A stretch of 64,000 bases of DNA from Dipylidium caninum (GCA_017562135.1 QEYB01000926.1:558001-622000), one strand, 5' to 3'; positions 27,101-40,801 are shown, counted from the stretch's first letter. Made by a program: numbers and translations. The notes: generated by a model not told the origin, from the letters alone.

Positions 27101-30100
27101 GAATAAAAAGGGAATGAATTCAATCATCTACTTCACCGTATAACTAAATACATGATATAAGCTCACCCTGACATGAGGATAGGACGTAACGGAAAAGGAT
27201 GAGTGGACAATGTGCAGAATTCTCGTACTAGAAGGGAACACAAATGCGAGTAATCGCCGGTGCATGAGCAAGGAAGGTGAGGATAAAGAAAAATTACTTG
27301 CCAGCACTTTCACAAGATAGTTGTCAGTGTCAACTCCTTCGTCTGTCGTACTTTCTGGCGGTAGTTGATGTGAAGACTATAGGGAGATTGAAAATAGTAT
27401 AATGTTGACCGCGGTAGTTAAATGTCGTAAACGAGGAAGGGGCGATGGGAAGAGGAAAGTAAGGCTTACGAAAACTTCTATTGACGGGAGGGATTTCATC
27501 CTTTGAAGCGCGTGCATAGTCTAAAAGTTCAAGAGAAAAACTGATTTAGCGAGGACGTGTGAGAGTGGGATGTACTTACAATTCTTGTCAGTAAAATAGA
27601 CGTGTCTGCCCAGGAGAGAGCATATATTAGCAAAAAACAAGTTTTTATTTATATCAGACACCTGCTACCATTCGGCATGTGCCTTAGCAAAGTAAAACCT
27701 GTGGAGGGGGAGGAGGACTTCATCGTCCACCTTAGTGACAGTAACTTCAAATCATCTTGTGGAGGAACGAAAATGATTAACTTCAAACTAGAGGTGTCAC
27801 AATTAATGATTTAAAAAAGCAATCCGCCTCCTTCCATGGGTGGAAAAATCGTGGGCTTCATGCATGTGTGACGTCAAAAACTCGAAAAAAAGAAGTTAGG
27901 CAATGAAATATTCCGTTTAAATTAACATATTGACGTAGCCTCGTGCAAGTTCTAAGAGAGAATTATTGCCAAATCTATCATTCATGATGTTGACTTATTG
28001 CGGAAAAAATCACTAAAAATTCGATAGTTAAAATAAACAAGGCACTACCCACCAAAACGAGGTTGCGACAATTTATTAAATTGACAACCACACATGTGTG
28101 TAATATCAGCACAGTGGTTTGCCAATTTCTTCCGGCGCAAATAACAAGTCCTAAAGAGGCCTGTACACTGGTACAATGGACTGGAACGCGAGAAAGAATT
28201 TACATTGGCATGGAGAGACTCGGGCAGAAGCTAGAAGGATCACCTCCACAGCAACCGATTGAGGCATCTCCAGAAAAAAACTGCCGCCAAGTGCTGCACA
28301 TAAAGAGGTCTCTCTAAACTACCAGATATCGATAATGACTCACAAAAAACCACTAGTAAGTAAGGGAATTATGCCTGAAAGGTCGGACCAAAAGCTTTAT
28401 GGTATATCAGATAAGGTTTAAAAACAGTTTAATCATGGAAATTTGTTGATGTATGAACTGGCATTGAAGTCCTTTTCTTCTGTAAGTAACAATATTCCAG
28501 TGAACAGGCAAAAATAAGACCATCCTCTCAACCGAGGATCGAGTTTCACAGATATCGTCACTGGTCGAGAAATGGCTGAACTAACAAAGCGAAAGACCAA
28601 ACTAGTAATCGCGGTGCGTTGATATAAATACAGTCTAAGGACGCGACATAAATGCGTCCTTAGAAAAGAACACTTAACGAGCTAATTTTCAAGCCTGTTT
28701 TAGAGTGGTTTAATATGACCATAGATACTACTGATGGTTCTAATGAGCAATATGAGTCCAAATATAGGTTTTAGAGGTAAATTGTTGTCCAAGTCAGGAT
28801 GAGAACGTCTCTCAGGTGCTGTGAGAGGTTGGTAAAAACTTACCAAGTGATCGGCGTGTCGAAGCCGGGCGACATAGCTGCCGTCTTGAGCGCGAAGCGA
28901 AAACCAAGCGAGGAGGGCATCGGAGAGCCGGGGGGAGGGGAGAGAGCGTGTGAGCGCCGACACAGACGATGTTTCGCCTTCCCCTTCCTCTGCTACCGTT
29001 GTTATGGGAAAGACATTCAGATAAAGTAGGATTGACTCCGGCATTGTTGACTGCATCAGGAGCTATCGAAAGATAAGAAAATGGGCATAAATGCTCACTG
29101 GGCACACTTAGGATGTCATGAAACCAGAATCGAATGACACGAGGTATCTCGATAAATTGAATAAATGGATTGCATTTAGGCGAGTATATGTTGAGGAACG
29201 TACAATATTAACGGATCGAGGTAAACCAAGACAACGCGATAATTCCAAATTTATGCTCTTAACCGTTCTCATCCAATTGGTGTTCGTCGGTGAAATGTTG
29301 AGTAAAGCCATCCGAAGAAAGGAGATGCTATAGCACGAAGGGAAGAAAAGAGAAAAGTACAGATACGAAGATAACAGTCTTACAAGAGGACAAGGTAAGA
29401 GAAGACATCGCACACGTACCCCTCAACATGAAGCCAAATTTTGTTACTATGACAGATACGAGCCAGTGTCGGTAGATAGTCAAAGCTCCCAGTCAATGTT
29501 GAACCTATGAAGGAAAGCCTAATTACGTTCAATGTAAAAGGCAATAAACTTCAAATTAAAAATGACTTTCCTTTACTAAAGATTTCCTCGGCATCTCTCT
29601 CGCCTCTTACATTCCCATCAATTACTAATCATTTCTAGCCTTTCAGATAACCTCTACAGTCGAAATGAAAAACTCATTTTACATTGTTTTTGCTCCCAGA
29701 CACACCACGTGAATCTACTTCATTCTTTTTGGAGATGGTAAGCAAGACTAAACCATCCCGCCTACCAGCATCATTAGTCGCAATGAAGAAACCCCTCCTG
29801 CGACTCCGTTTAGCCAGAAAGAAGTTTCAATAACCTCGACAAAATGCTACAAAGATTCGCCGACTACTGTACGATTGGACTATAATGTACTATCCTGAGT
29901 TAGTTGCAGCGGTTCTCAGAAGTGATTATCTTTTCCCGTTGACATTCTTCCACGGCGTTTTCCAGCATTACAGCAGAACAGAGTATATGGACTTTTTTTA
30001 AAAAGGGAGTGGTAGCATGAATAATAGTAAGTCTTGACGTTTTTGAATACCAAAAAATGGTTGAACTGATGAATAATCAGCTCGAGAAAAGCAAACCCAC

Positions 30101-32288
30101 CTGAATAGGCGATCAGAAGCAAGGGTTGTCGACCAAGGCGAATGTCATTTTGAATTATTTTTTCAAAATGGGGAATACTCTGAAGATGAGAAAAATGAGA
30201 ACGCTAACAAATGCAAGAACTCCGAAGTAACAGCGCAACAACAAAAGAGGTTGGTATGGTATGCACCAGAAGGCCTTCGTCTCCATGGCCTAACAATCAC
30301 CTAACCCCTGCGCACATGAATTAATGAATACCAATCTTGGAAACTGGTATTCCAACGATGGCTCGAAATAATGTGATCACTTGAGACTTAGTGATACTTG
30401 GACAGATACAAATGCGTACACATTCTCTTAGATAATGCAAGACTTCGCATCCTCGGTAATGAAGTAGCCAAACCCCGCCAGACATTCCAATCTCAACGCT
30501 GACGATTATGACCTAAATCATATTTGAACCAATCAAAATTAATTATCTATTTCAACTAATAGCGGGTGAATTATTTCTTATGATATGCATATAAGAAGTA
30601 TTTGGACATGTAGGCATGAAGCCTTCCCACCTCTATCACAGAGAAATGGATGAAATTAGGTCCTACAAAATCTAATTATGTCAGGATAACCTGGCCCGAA
30701 GTATGCGACTTAGAAGTTTCTTATATGCGCTAAAAGGAAAACTTAATCATAGTGGTTCTCGTCTTTAGAAGACTGTAAAAATACCACAATATTAATATTG
30801 TTAGAGACAAAAACAGTGAATAGGAAAAGTGCATAAACACAAAAGAAGTTCAGATACGTAACGTATTAATTCAAGCATACAAAGTTAATGATGTATAAAC
30901 AGCACCAATTTAATTCCCCTTTAACACTTTTAGCACCCGGAAGAGGAGTAAAAGGGGTAAGTATTAACTCACAATAGTTGGTAAAACACAACTTTCTTCG
31001 GCGGGCAAAACGGTGATTAGAAGATCAGAACAGCAAATCTGTATGAAAAAAAATGCAAATTAAGTGGGAGTCAAGCGAAACAATTAGTACAAGCGTTTCT
31101 ACAGTAAAATGTTACCATAGTGCAAAAAAAGTTCGGGCAGAAGTACTGGAGGAAGTAAGGAAATGTTAATTTATCAAGACTATCTAACTTCGGAAAGAAA
31201 AACATCTAAAACATGGAAGATGCAAACAAAACTATTATACGGTTTGCCATCGGAAAGGAAGGGTAATTGATGGCTATACGAGATACATAAATAATAATCG
31301 AAATTGATGCATGGATTGGGAGTAGACAGCTCAACCATTGAGAGATTAGCTTTCGAATGAAACAAAGTACACCAAGTGTATTTTATGGATGAGGGCAGAA
31401 AGATTGATGGATCTTGGGAAGAAGGGTAATGAACGGATGAACCCTCGCTGGAAGGGTAAGAAAAGCAACCAAGCATATATAACGGAATCGATAATGAAAA
31501 AGGATTCCACATAGGTGGATTAAAAAGGAAGAGTTTGGTAGTTAAAGGTGATTGGATGAATAATGAAGAATAACTCCTAAATTACATAGATCAAGAAAAC
31601 GATTAAGATTAAAAAGGAGCACCGGCATATGAACGAATTTATAAATTATAACCACAAAAGTGAAAACCCAATAAATGGAAAAAATCCGAACCACAATGGT
31701 TTGAGTATGCAGGTGCTTACATTAAGAGATAGCCATCGACGGAGATGCGGTGGAGCAGCGGGACTAAGGTAAATAACTGGACGAGAAGCGGTACTATTCT
31801 TCATAGAATCGGAAAACACGTTGCCAGATAAGGCCGGGGAGCCAGTGTCGGTGTACCAAGACTGCTGGAGAGCAACTCGACAAACGGTGGCAACACTATC
31901 ATTCGAATCGTCACCATTACAACAAACTCGTAGACAAAGAGGCAGCGTAGCTAGAAAAAAATAATGACATTTTCAAGTTATAATTTTAAGACAGTCCGAG
32001 TGTAAAACTTATTAAGCTAATGCAAAATCCAAGATTCAGATTACAAAAAAATTACTGCCATATATGTTCCACCCAAACTGCAATATCACCGAGGATGCGG
32101 GCGACAATTTTTCGTTGATATATCTCCTCTAAGTGTTGAAGAAGAGGATCCAATTGGCTGACAATGTTTTGGAGGTGGACACTATTATCAGGAACAGCCA
32201 ACCGAATGTGATCGATTTCGGTACTCACTGAATGGCCCACTGTACGAGTGAGAAGATCGCTCAAGATGTTCCACAACTCAGAATCCAT
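21151..32288 (-). CDS. PDXDC1: PDXDC1-like PLP-dependent decarboxylase-family protein, at least 14 exons
   Basis: Group II decarboxylase-fold protein; the enzymatic activity of the PDXDC1 branch is not established. Minus-strand exons found: 32056-32288 (ATG 32288; RKIVARILGDIAVWVEHIW), 31721-31950 (SRPVIYLSPAAP), 30101-30179 (NDIRLGRQPLLLIAYSG), a weak one near 29.7-29.8 kb, 28844-28992 (RLSDALLAWFSLRAQDG), 27298-27376 (DNYLVKVLA), 25912-26094 (FLNSLNHWVRLFL), 25743-25836, 24777-24835 (ITDEDIDHLVENI), 24201-24313 (GLYYYNLPDWAGLGAT), 23220-23679 (ISEMVQLVLRMANAVEEDS), 22290-22382 (SLSEVVKRGIEEA), 21832-21963 (GVLRQVPYLDRRINWW), 21495-21583, 21151-21454 (stop TGA). Segment order follows human PDXDC1 throughout, including the GVLRQIP..NWFSP motif near the C-terminus. 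From 24.8 kb to the stop all phases agree. Two joins (32056 to 31950, and 25743 to 24835) do not agree, and exons for about 22 residues after 31721 and for the segment between 27298 and 26094 were not found. Those gaps may be missed micro-exons or assembly indels. Confidence 0.82.
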
Positions 32289-32922
32289 GAATCTGAAAGA
32301 AACAGGATAAATATCCACAATAAAACAAGGACAAGCATGGTGCAGAAAGCAAATTCATTGAAAAAGGAAAGTATATAAAGTGACGAGAAAAGTGATACAC
32401 TGTGGCGCAACGTGAAATGTTGCATTTTTAAGGTTTTGAAAACAAAATAAAAATTAAACCAGATCAATCAAAAAAGCAACACACACTGAAAGAAAATAAA
32501 GTTATGCAATAACAAGAACAACAAGGAAAAGAGTGTCAAAAGAGGGTAATTCGTCGGATGGGCGAGAAGAACCGAAAACCGAGAAAGCCCGGGGAGCGCG
32601 CACCAGCGGCAGCTAATAGAAAGCGATGGAGCTTCGTCTTAACACAATAACAATTTTAATAACCAATTACTAACTATTGTAAAATTTATAATTTACATTT
32701 TATATGTTGTTTTTAAATTTACTCAACAAGCAAAAATTGACAAAATTTTAAAATTAAGTTCATCAAATTGTAAATATTTAAAAATTATTATATATAAACA
32801 AGAGTTTTAATTGTATTAATTTTGTTTAACGCATTGATCAGCTTTTTAAAGCAGGAGCGCCTTTTGAACCCTCACTTCTCAGTTGGCTGGTGTGTTGTTG
32901 CCAGTGGGGTCAACCTTTGTAA
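32289..32922. promoter_or_regulatory. Head-to-head promoter region, PDXDC1 (-) / AMMECR1 (+)
   Basis: About 630 bp separate the two divergent start codons. The centre (about 32640-32830) is very AT-rich. A small GC-rich patch at about 32570-32630 probably belongs to the PDXDC1 5' leader, because a good acceptor (TTTCTTTCAG on the minus strand) sits 4 nt before its ATG. No specific transcription-factor site is claimed. Confidence 0.5.
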
Positions 32923-34464
<1,542 letters not shown>

Positions 34465-37370
34465 AGACATCCGAGGTGACCAACTGCGAGTCGGAGAGTA
34501 AGGGAGAGAGGAAAATGACACTAATGCACCTGTTTACTCCTCCCATCGACTCCAGTCTTTCACTTATTTGCTCACTTCCTCAAGGTAGGCTGGTCAAGCG
34601 TTACCCTTTATTTTCCGGTTACGAAGTCAAATTTTGCATGTTGTTTGTCTTTTATTCTACAGATAGATTATAACAGAAATCACGTAAATTACCTCACTTT
34701 CGCTGTACCGATTTTACACTAGCCGAACATTGATCGGCCTGCGCTAACGAAATGCCCGACGTGTTTATCCAGTGCCTACGATATCGTATACCTACACCCA
34801 ATCGCTTATCATTGGTTTTTTGATGAGAACAATATGATTTTAGGCTAGCGATAGTATTTTTCTAACCGCTATTGTTAAATTTGGCATGTCTTTTAACTTC
34901 TACTGCGAGAAAAGTGCACTTCATTGTAGGTACTTTTGGTAATTCTTACTCACATGACTTAGCTGTTTATGCGAATTGCAAAGTATTGGGCGAAAGCAAT
35001 CGTCTAAACAAACCTGGTGGCGAATTTACTCTTGACACAGTTTACCAGTTACTGGTGGTCCTACTTCTATCTATTCTCGTTTTATTTATGGCCGAAGGCA
35101 ATGCGAAAGACACATCTATTTGGGTGGTATCTGTCGGTCATTAAATTCTGCTTATTTTATGCAAAAGTCTAAAGCATTGAGGGATGGAAGTGATCTTTGC
35201 ATTCCTTCTGTACACTTGTTCATGCATGCCTTTGATGCTGAGCGAAAAACGTCATTCTGGTAATCCTGTTGTGTCTAGAGGTCTGCGTTTCCTCTTTTTC
35301 ACTTAAGCATAAGCGTGGTCCTGATTTCCATTTCTTTGTGTTCCCCACTCCCTATCCCACTGACCCCCATTAACCATACCTAGACCGATTTCTGGCTTTG
35401 TTTAAGAAAGGGGATGATTTATCATGGCAGCGGGATATGTGTAGGGATAATTTCGTCATAGTCGTAGTGCGAACGCTAACCTCGAAGTTGGGCTTCCGCT
35501 CTTGATAGTGCTTAACCAAAGCCCTTATTTACATTCATACAATCTTTATGATAGTATTGTAGCTGCAAACTACATGACTTCATATCTATGTAGAAAAAAC
35601 AACTCCCCCTTCCTACCTTTCCTAATCTCGACCCTCTTTCTAGAAAGCATATTTCTTGATACGCGAGGCAGCTGATTTTGCGGCTTGTAACCATTGGTAC
35701 ATATATTAATCATGATAGACGTGTGGAATAAATGTTCTTATACATTCCCAACTTATAGGAGTGTCGATAGTACTCCATTTTTATTCGCTAACAAATGTAG
35801 GATCTAATTGACTCCCATTCTGTTCACAACATGATACTGCTTTTGCAAACTATGTAAACGTTTATCATTATTGGAATCCAAATTCGTCGTCAATCTCCCA
35901 CTTCAGATTTAGCTTCGCCTTTCTGCCACCCTGAGAGCTATTTGGTGTCATTAGCGAAACCGGGTATCGATCACCCGGCGTTATTTCTATTGGTCCATCA
36001 AGGTCTCTAATCATTGGCTCTGTAGTTTTGTCTGCTCCCCCGCGTCATTCTCAGGTCGTTTTATTCTATCCGAGGTAACGTTTAAGCAGAAAAGAAGAGG
36101 TGTTAGTGTGAGTTCACATAAATATACGTTCCCGTGAGCAGAGAACATACCTCCATCGACGCAACTTAAATTGATCCTTTTTATTCTGTTCTTTTTAGGC
36201 CCATCAGTGACGTCCTGTTTTCCCTACTCATCCTCGTCATGTCGTTGTCATCGTTAATTCCTCACCTTCATTGTTACCATCCATTTATCACTTCGTTAAC
36301 CTAGTATGTCACTGATCACGCCATCTTTTATTATTTAACAGGCAGCGATAATACATTAAGCAGGTGTCCTTGTTTGCCCTTATCCCTTCCTTTCTTGACC
36401 TCTCTTGCAATAAGGAAATGACAAAACGGTTACTTCTCCCGCACTGATTTCTCTTTTTTACCCTGACTTACAAATCAAACTGATGCGTATTTTACTCTCG
36501 ATTATTTTAAGTTAGAAGGTATTGGCACTACGTGTGGTTTACTACCGAACGGCCTCATTGCTTTAGGGACAATCGTAGGGTGATTAGTTACGAAGAAAGG
36601 GAGAGTCTTAGTGGCATCCATCATAGCATTGTATGAAATAGTAATGTAGCTTGCACAAGTCACCGGGTTGAACGATACGCTTTTTCTTCTCTATGGTGTA
36701 ACCTGGGCGAGCTCTGGCGGCCGGGTACTGTGCACCATTTCCTTCCAATTGAGTAAAGTTTATCTCAAAGTTTAGGATTAACATGGGTCAGTGGGATGTG
36801 GAATGCACGAGATGGTTTGCTAGCTTAGGTCTGTGGCTACGCTGATGATTAGGGCATCCCGTAACCAAATCCATGAGGAGCGTTTAGTGAATTGCCGGAT
36901 CCCAGCAGTTTAAGCGTTGAAAGTGGGATGTTCAGGGATTGAACTTACAGTGCTAGTAGAAAGTGGCACAGTTTGAGCACATTATAGCTTAATCGCTAAC
37001 GTAAGTAGGAAGGCTGGTTTGGTTTAGCGCACGTCTTCAGGTCATACGAGGCGTAGGTTCATTTTCAAGATGAGGCAATAATTGGATGGGTATTTTTAAG
37101 AGAATATTGCAAAGAAAGTGTATAATAAATGTGACTTTACGGTAAACCAGTCTTGCGCACGGGCAGGGTAGGTGGGACCCCTATTCTTCGCGGATCGAGG
37201 ATGCTAGAAATGAACCAAATTTGGGGGAATCAAACGATTCCAAAAAGCAATGGAGAAGACAAACTGTTGTGGAAGCCAGTATATTGCGTACAGGGAACAC
37301 TCCAATACGTGTACATAGCCGACATTTTTACGCAGTTACAAGAAATACCGTATAAAAATCCAACAAGAGT
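34465..37370. other. AMMECR1-ENY2 convergent intergenic region
   Basis: AMMECR1 (+) and ENY2 (-) converge on this 2.9-kb stretch, so it holds both 3' ends. Frames of up to 90 codons are T-rich and unrecognised. No transposon fragment, tandem array or RNA gene was seen. Confidence 0.5.
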
Positions 37371-37376
37371 TTTATT
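37371..37376 (-). terminator. Poly(A) signal AATAAA overlapping the ENY2 stop codon
   Basis: On the minus strand the gene ends GGGGAATAAAAC. The TAA stop (37374-37372) lies inside the hexamer AATAAA (37376-37371). If used, the 3' UTR would be only about 10-30 nt long. Use of this site is an inference. Confidence 0.5.
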
Positions 37377-37815
37377 CCCCCGTCTCGTCATTATCCTCGT
37401 TTTCCTTTGGCAAAAATTTACGAATCGCATTTACGAGTTCTTGCTTCACAGAATCCGGTACGAGCCGACGAGCAACAGGGGTTAGCTCAGTTACCAAGTC
37501 ATTAACGGTGACATAGGATAATCCTTTCTTGTTAATTATTTCTGCCCGTTTCCAAACAAAACAATTCATTAGGCATGATAAGAAATATATAGTGAAAACG
37601 GCATTCATGTGATGGGTTGTTGAAACACACCTTTACAGTAAGATTTTAGCTCATCCCTCCAGCCACATTCCAGTAACCTAGTTCTGAGCAGGTCCTTAAG
37701 TCTTTCACGTTCCCCTGTCAACATTAATTGTTCATTAAGATAATTTCTCAGCTTGACGCAATCGTCTCTAGAAGCAAGTCATATTTTAGTTATAATCTTA
37801 CGGAACTACAGACAT
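37372..37815 (-). CDS. ENY2: ENY2 (enhancer of yellow 2) homologue, complete, three exons
   Basis: Small helical subunit of the SAGA deubiquitinase module and of the TREX-2 mRNA-export complex. Exons on the minus strand: 37802-37815 (MSVVP start), 37631-37767 and 37372-37541 (stop TAA). Phases agree at both joins, giving 106 residues against 101 in man. The middle exon carries [12 protein letters not shown] and [13 protein letters not shown]. The last carries [16 protein letters not shown] and [18 protein letters not shown], then an acidic tail ([10 protein letters not shown]) not present in man. The first exon is just 14 nt and intron 1 is 34 nt; it was chosen because only this ATG and donor (GTAAGA) give the right phase. 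Confidence 0.95.
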
Positions 37816-38211
37816 CAGTAGCGCCTGGACAAACCAAGACTAATATCAAATTAAGAGCCACAAACCTGATTGGCCAGTGCTGATCGAAATGTGGCGCGCC
37901 ATCGCGTCGACAAATCAACGTTGACCGCGTGAATCGTGTACGTTGGTGTGGAGCGAGCAGGTCTCTTTTAGAATTAAGCGTTCTTTTTGATCATTTACCT
38001 TGTTGCCATATGTAACTCTTCGTTTTCAAAGCCGTGACTTGTCTACCCATCGGTATGTTCGCCGCTGCGAGTATTGGACCGCAATGGTTTTAATAATTGG
38101 CCCCCCATTTTCTTGTTCATCTCACGGGGAAACGTTACTAGAAATTGTGGTCATTTTTTCAGATAAAACTTTGTTTTATTTCTTTCCTATCTCTCAACTT
38201 AGAATCGTCAA
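37816..38211. promoter_or_regulatory. Head-to-head promoter region, ENY2 (-) / ELP5 (+)
   Basis: About 396 bp between divergent start codons, a typical size for a shared bidirectional promoter. A pyrimidine-rich acceptor (ttatttctttcctatctctc then aacttag, AG at 38201-38202) lies 9 nt before the ELP5 ATG, so part of this segment is a 5' UTR intron or a trans-splice acceptor region. Confidence 0.5.
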
Positions 38212-39159
38212 ATGACTTTGCCAATAGCGCATCTCAGTGACATACTTAGTGGCCGTAAACTCTCCTCATTCCTACTCTTCGAAGATTTTGTTCCCCTTAC
38301 TTCGTGTTGTTCCATCTGGCCCACACTCTGCAATCGTTTGTCGGAAAAATACACTTGCCTAATTGTTCGGTCAGAACTTCCGGGGTCATCTCTTCCTCAC
38401 TACCTACTACCTAACATCGAGAACTTTGATTTTTGGGACAGTTCTGGTGCGACTGATTGCCTGCAGCAGTTGGAAAATCGCATCTCTATGGTGGATGCTG
38501 AGTTGCCACCTTGGGTAATTTTTTTCGAGAACATGGACGCATTTCTTCTGAATTTTCCCTCAGACCAAGAAGTTGGTGAAAGAGCTAGGTTTATCGCGTC
38601 CTACTTGCTTTCCCTTACAACCAACCGCTCAGTCGCCTCGATTATCTGCTCCTTGAACATTTACAAATCTGTTGGTGGTGAAAATACTTGGTCATGTCAG
38701 CAAGTAAAGGATATATTTGAATTTTGCGCCACAACCTGTGTTCGCCTTACTCCCATCGGCAGTGGCAATAAACTGAAGGCTGTTTTCTGGCAACGACGAA
38801 CTCTCGACTCCATCTGTAGAGCCGTACGAATGGCCCCAACCCTCTCTCCGTCTAATAAATCTGCAATTTCTGGTCTGTGTCATCTCATTTTGGACCCTGA
38901 CACCCTTTTGCTTGTTAAATGTATTAATCATTCAACTACTGTTAAAGCACAGGTGGTCGACGAACTGCCCACCTCGACGTTCAAACTGACTTCTTCACAG
39001 GCAGAAATCGAAGCGAAAAAGAAGGTTGTACTGCCCTACCTCGAGGCGATAAATGTGGGTGGCAGTGTTTCTCCTTTGCCCGAAAGCACGATTCAATATG
39101 TGCCTGATGCTTTCGATGATTTTGACGAAGATGACCCTGATGACGATTTGGATATTTGA
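38212..39159 (+). CDS. ELP5: ELP5 (Elongator subunit 5) homologue, single coding exon
   Basis: Subunit of the Elp456 ring of Elongator, which modifies wobble uridines in tRNA (cm5U pathway); RecA-like fold without Walker motifs in this family. The 315-residue frame runs from ATG 38212 to TGA 39157-39159, close to the human length (about 300-316). The C-terminal signature FDDFDEDDPDDDLDI matches the conserved ending of ELP5 almost residue for residue. It is preceded by STFKLTSSQAEIEAKKKVVL, equivalent to the human TFNLHLSKKEREARDSLTL segment. The N-terminal two thirds are divergent but hold the expected alternating hydrophobic strands (PPWVIFFENMDAFLL; SVASIICSLNIYKS). The start is supported by the acceptor 9 nt upstream. 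The C-terminal match makes the call firm. Confidence 0.92.
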   Translation: MTLPIAHLSDILSGRKLSSFLLFEDFVPLTSCCSIWPTLCNRLSEKYTCLIVRSELPGSSLPHYLLPNIENFDFWDSSGATDCLQQLENRISMVDAELPPWVIFFENMDAFLLNFPSDQEVGERARFIASYLLSLTTNRSVASIICSLNIYKSVGGENTWSCQQVKDIFEFCATTCVRLTPIGSGNKLKAVFWQRRTLDSICRAVRMAPTLSPSNKSAISGLCHLILDPDTLLLVKCINHSTTVKAQVVDELPTSTFKLTSSQAEIEAKKKVVLPYLEAINVGGSVSPLPESTIQYVPDAFDDFDEDDPDDDLDI

Positions 39160-40144
39160 CCTATCATAGGCTCTCTACTAGATATTTTTCAGTAAGCTGT
39201 TTTCAACCATCTGGTAAATTCTCTAAAACATTTCTATATTGCCATGAATGGTTATTCAGTTTTGATACTGATACACTAAGTGTCTTCTTTACCAAACGGT
39301 TCGTCTCTTTCCGAGAATGGTGTAATTTGACTTGTATGATAGTGACGCAACCTGTTTCTTCGGCAGAGGGGTTGCATTTCCAAGTCTTGCCGGTTTCCTA
39401 TCACTAGTAGGATGTTTAGGGCAGTAGCATGAGGGTCAAACTCACAGTTTGGATGTTTCTTGCGTATTGATTTTCTACTATAACTGAATGGCTATTGTTT
39501 GATTGTTCTCCTGGAACTTGTGGGTAACTTTATGATTAGGTCTCTACGTCACATATCTATAACGGTGTGCGATAAGACCAGCGGAGATGAGGTCACCTTG
39601 AGTGAGTTTATTTTAAGGGTCAAACATTTCAAGGTAGGGCGAGAGTGTATCGGAAACGGTGACGGCTTTTTGCCACTTTTTGGCTCGTAAAGGCATCAAA
39701 CAAGTGAACACTCTTCTGCGGTTTGAAGTTCCACCTCAACAATATTTTATTAATCTTCGAGTTGTAACGCTAGAGTTGACAACTTACCTGGTTGAAGCTT
39801 CAAGTCGAATACGTTGAACGTAATTTGCAACTGCTTATCATGCTACCATTAAAGGTGTAAATTGCTGAGATAGAGTTAGGGAATCCTTTATCTAAATGAA
39901 GGTCCTTGAAGTGGGAAGCCATCGAGTCTGCTCTCGTAAATAATAATGCGAATGTAGTTCTCACCGGCTTCAGTTGGCATCTTGTTATGTCCCCAACTAT
40001 GAAACGGACGTCTTGGGCTAGTCTGTGTTTAGCCACGAATGAGAAACATTGTAACCTACACTCGATGCTTATATTTGTAATTATTTATTCGTGCTTGTAT
40101 CCCAGTCTTATTTTAATATTCGCCGAACCCAGTAAGAGTTAAGA
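39160..40144. other. Intergenic region downstream of ELP5
   Basis: No exon, RNA gene or repeat recognised. The right end passes into mariner-derived sequence. Confidence 0.45.
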
Positions 40145-40340
40145 TTGAGTCATAGCGCAGCTCAACAAGCTTGTAGAAACATTAAAGAGGCATTCCTTCG
40201 CCATGTCGGCAACGAAGAAGCACTAAAGACGACGACTGTGGAATCCGGTCCACTCACGGAACTACTGGTGAACATGGGTCTAGACGGTTGTGTTAAAACA
40301 TCTGCGTATATTAAGCAAAGAGAAAACAGCCTGAATTGCT
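40145..40340 (+). mobile_element. Mariner transposase N-terminal (HTH) fragment
   Basis: The frame reads HSAAQQACRNIKEAF, then TTTVESGPLTELLVNMGL and VKTSAYIKQREN. This follows the mariner DNA-binding region: the paired-like first helix-turn-helix (kSAAEaxRNIcxvF), then the second (VESxPxxTxreLAxxLgvSxxTVxxHLkqig) with the linker between them deleted. No catalytic part follows in the same orientation; the next mariner sequence (40.8 kb) is inverted. A broken, inactive remnant. Confidence 0.65.
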
Positions 40341-40801
40341 CGATCGGTATAGCACTATAATAGTGCACGATAACGCATGACGACCAAATACAGCTTTGAC
40401 TGCCATTGATGAGCTAGGTAACTTCTCTACATTGTTGTTTTTAAACCCCGTTTCATGGCTTCCAACTTAAGGTTTCACCTTCAAAACCGCAACTTGTTGT
40501 TGCACACCCGTGAATGAAACCTGAGGTACTTCAAGCAACAATTGAGCGTTTTGAAATTGAAATTTGTGGGGTAATATACTGCTGGAGTTGGAGATGACGT
40601 AGGCGAATTTCGATTACTCTTCGAGAGGCGCTACCGTCGGTTTGGTGGAACCGGAAGTGGCTCCAACACCTTCCAGCCGTGCGACTTAGCAATGGACACA
40701 TCCACCATTAATTGCCCAAATCGCCTTGAAGGCTGGGCAACGCAATAACAGTTTGGCTAACTACCAGTGGTAGGTTCAATTTTCACTCGGAGTTATTATT
40801 G

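Noticed and set aside
37153..37485. 110-codon plus-strand frame
   Set aside because: Lies antisense over the last ENY2 exon, has no similarity of its own; a shadow of ENY2.
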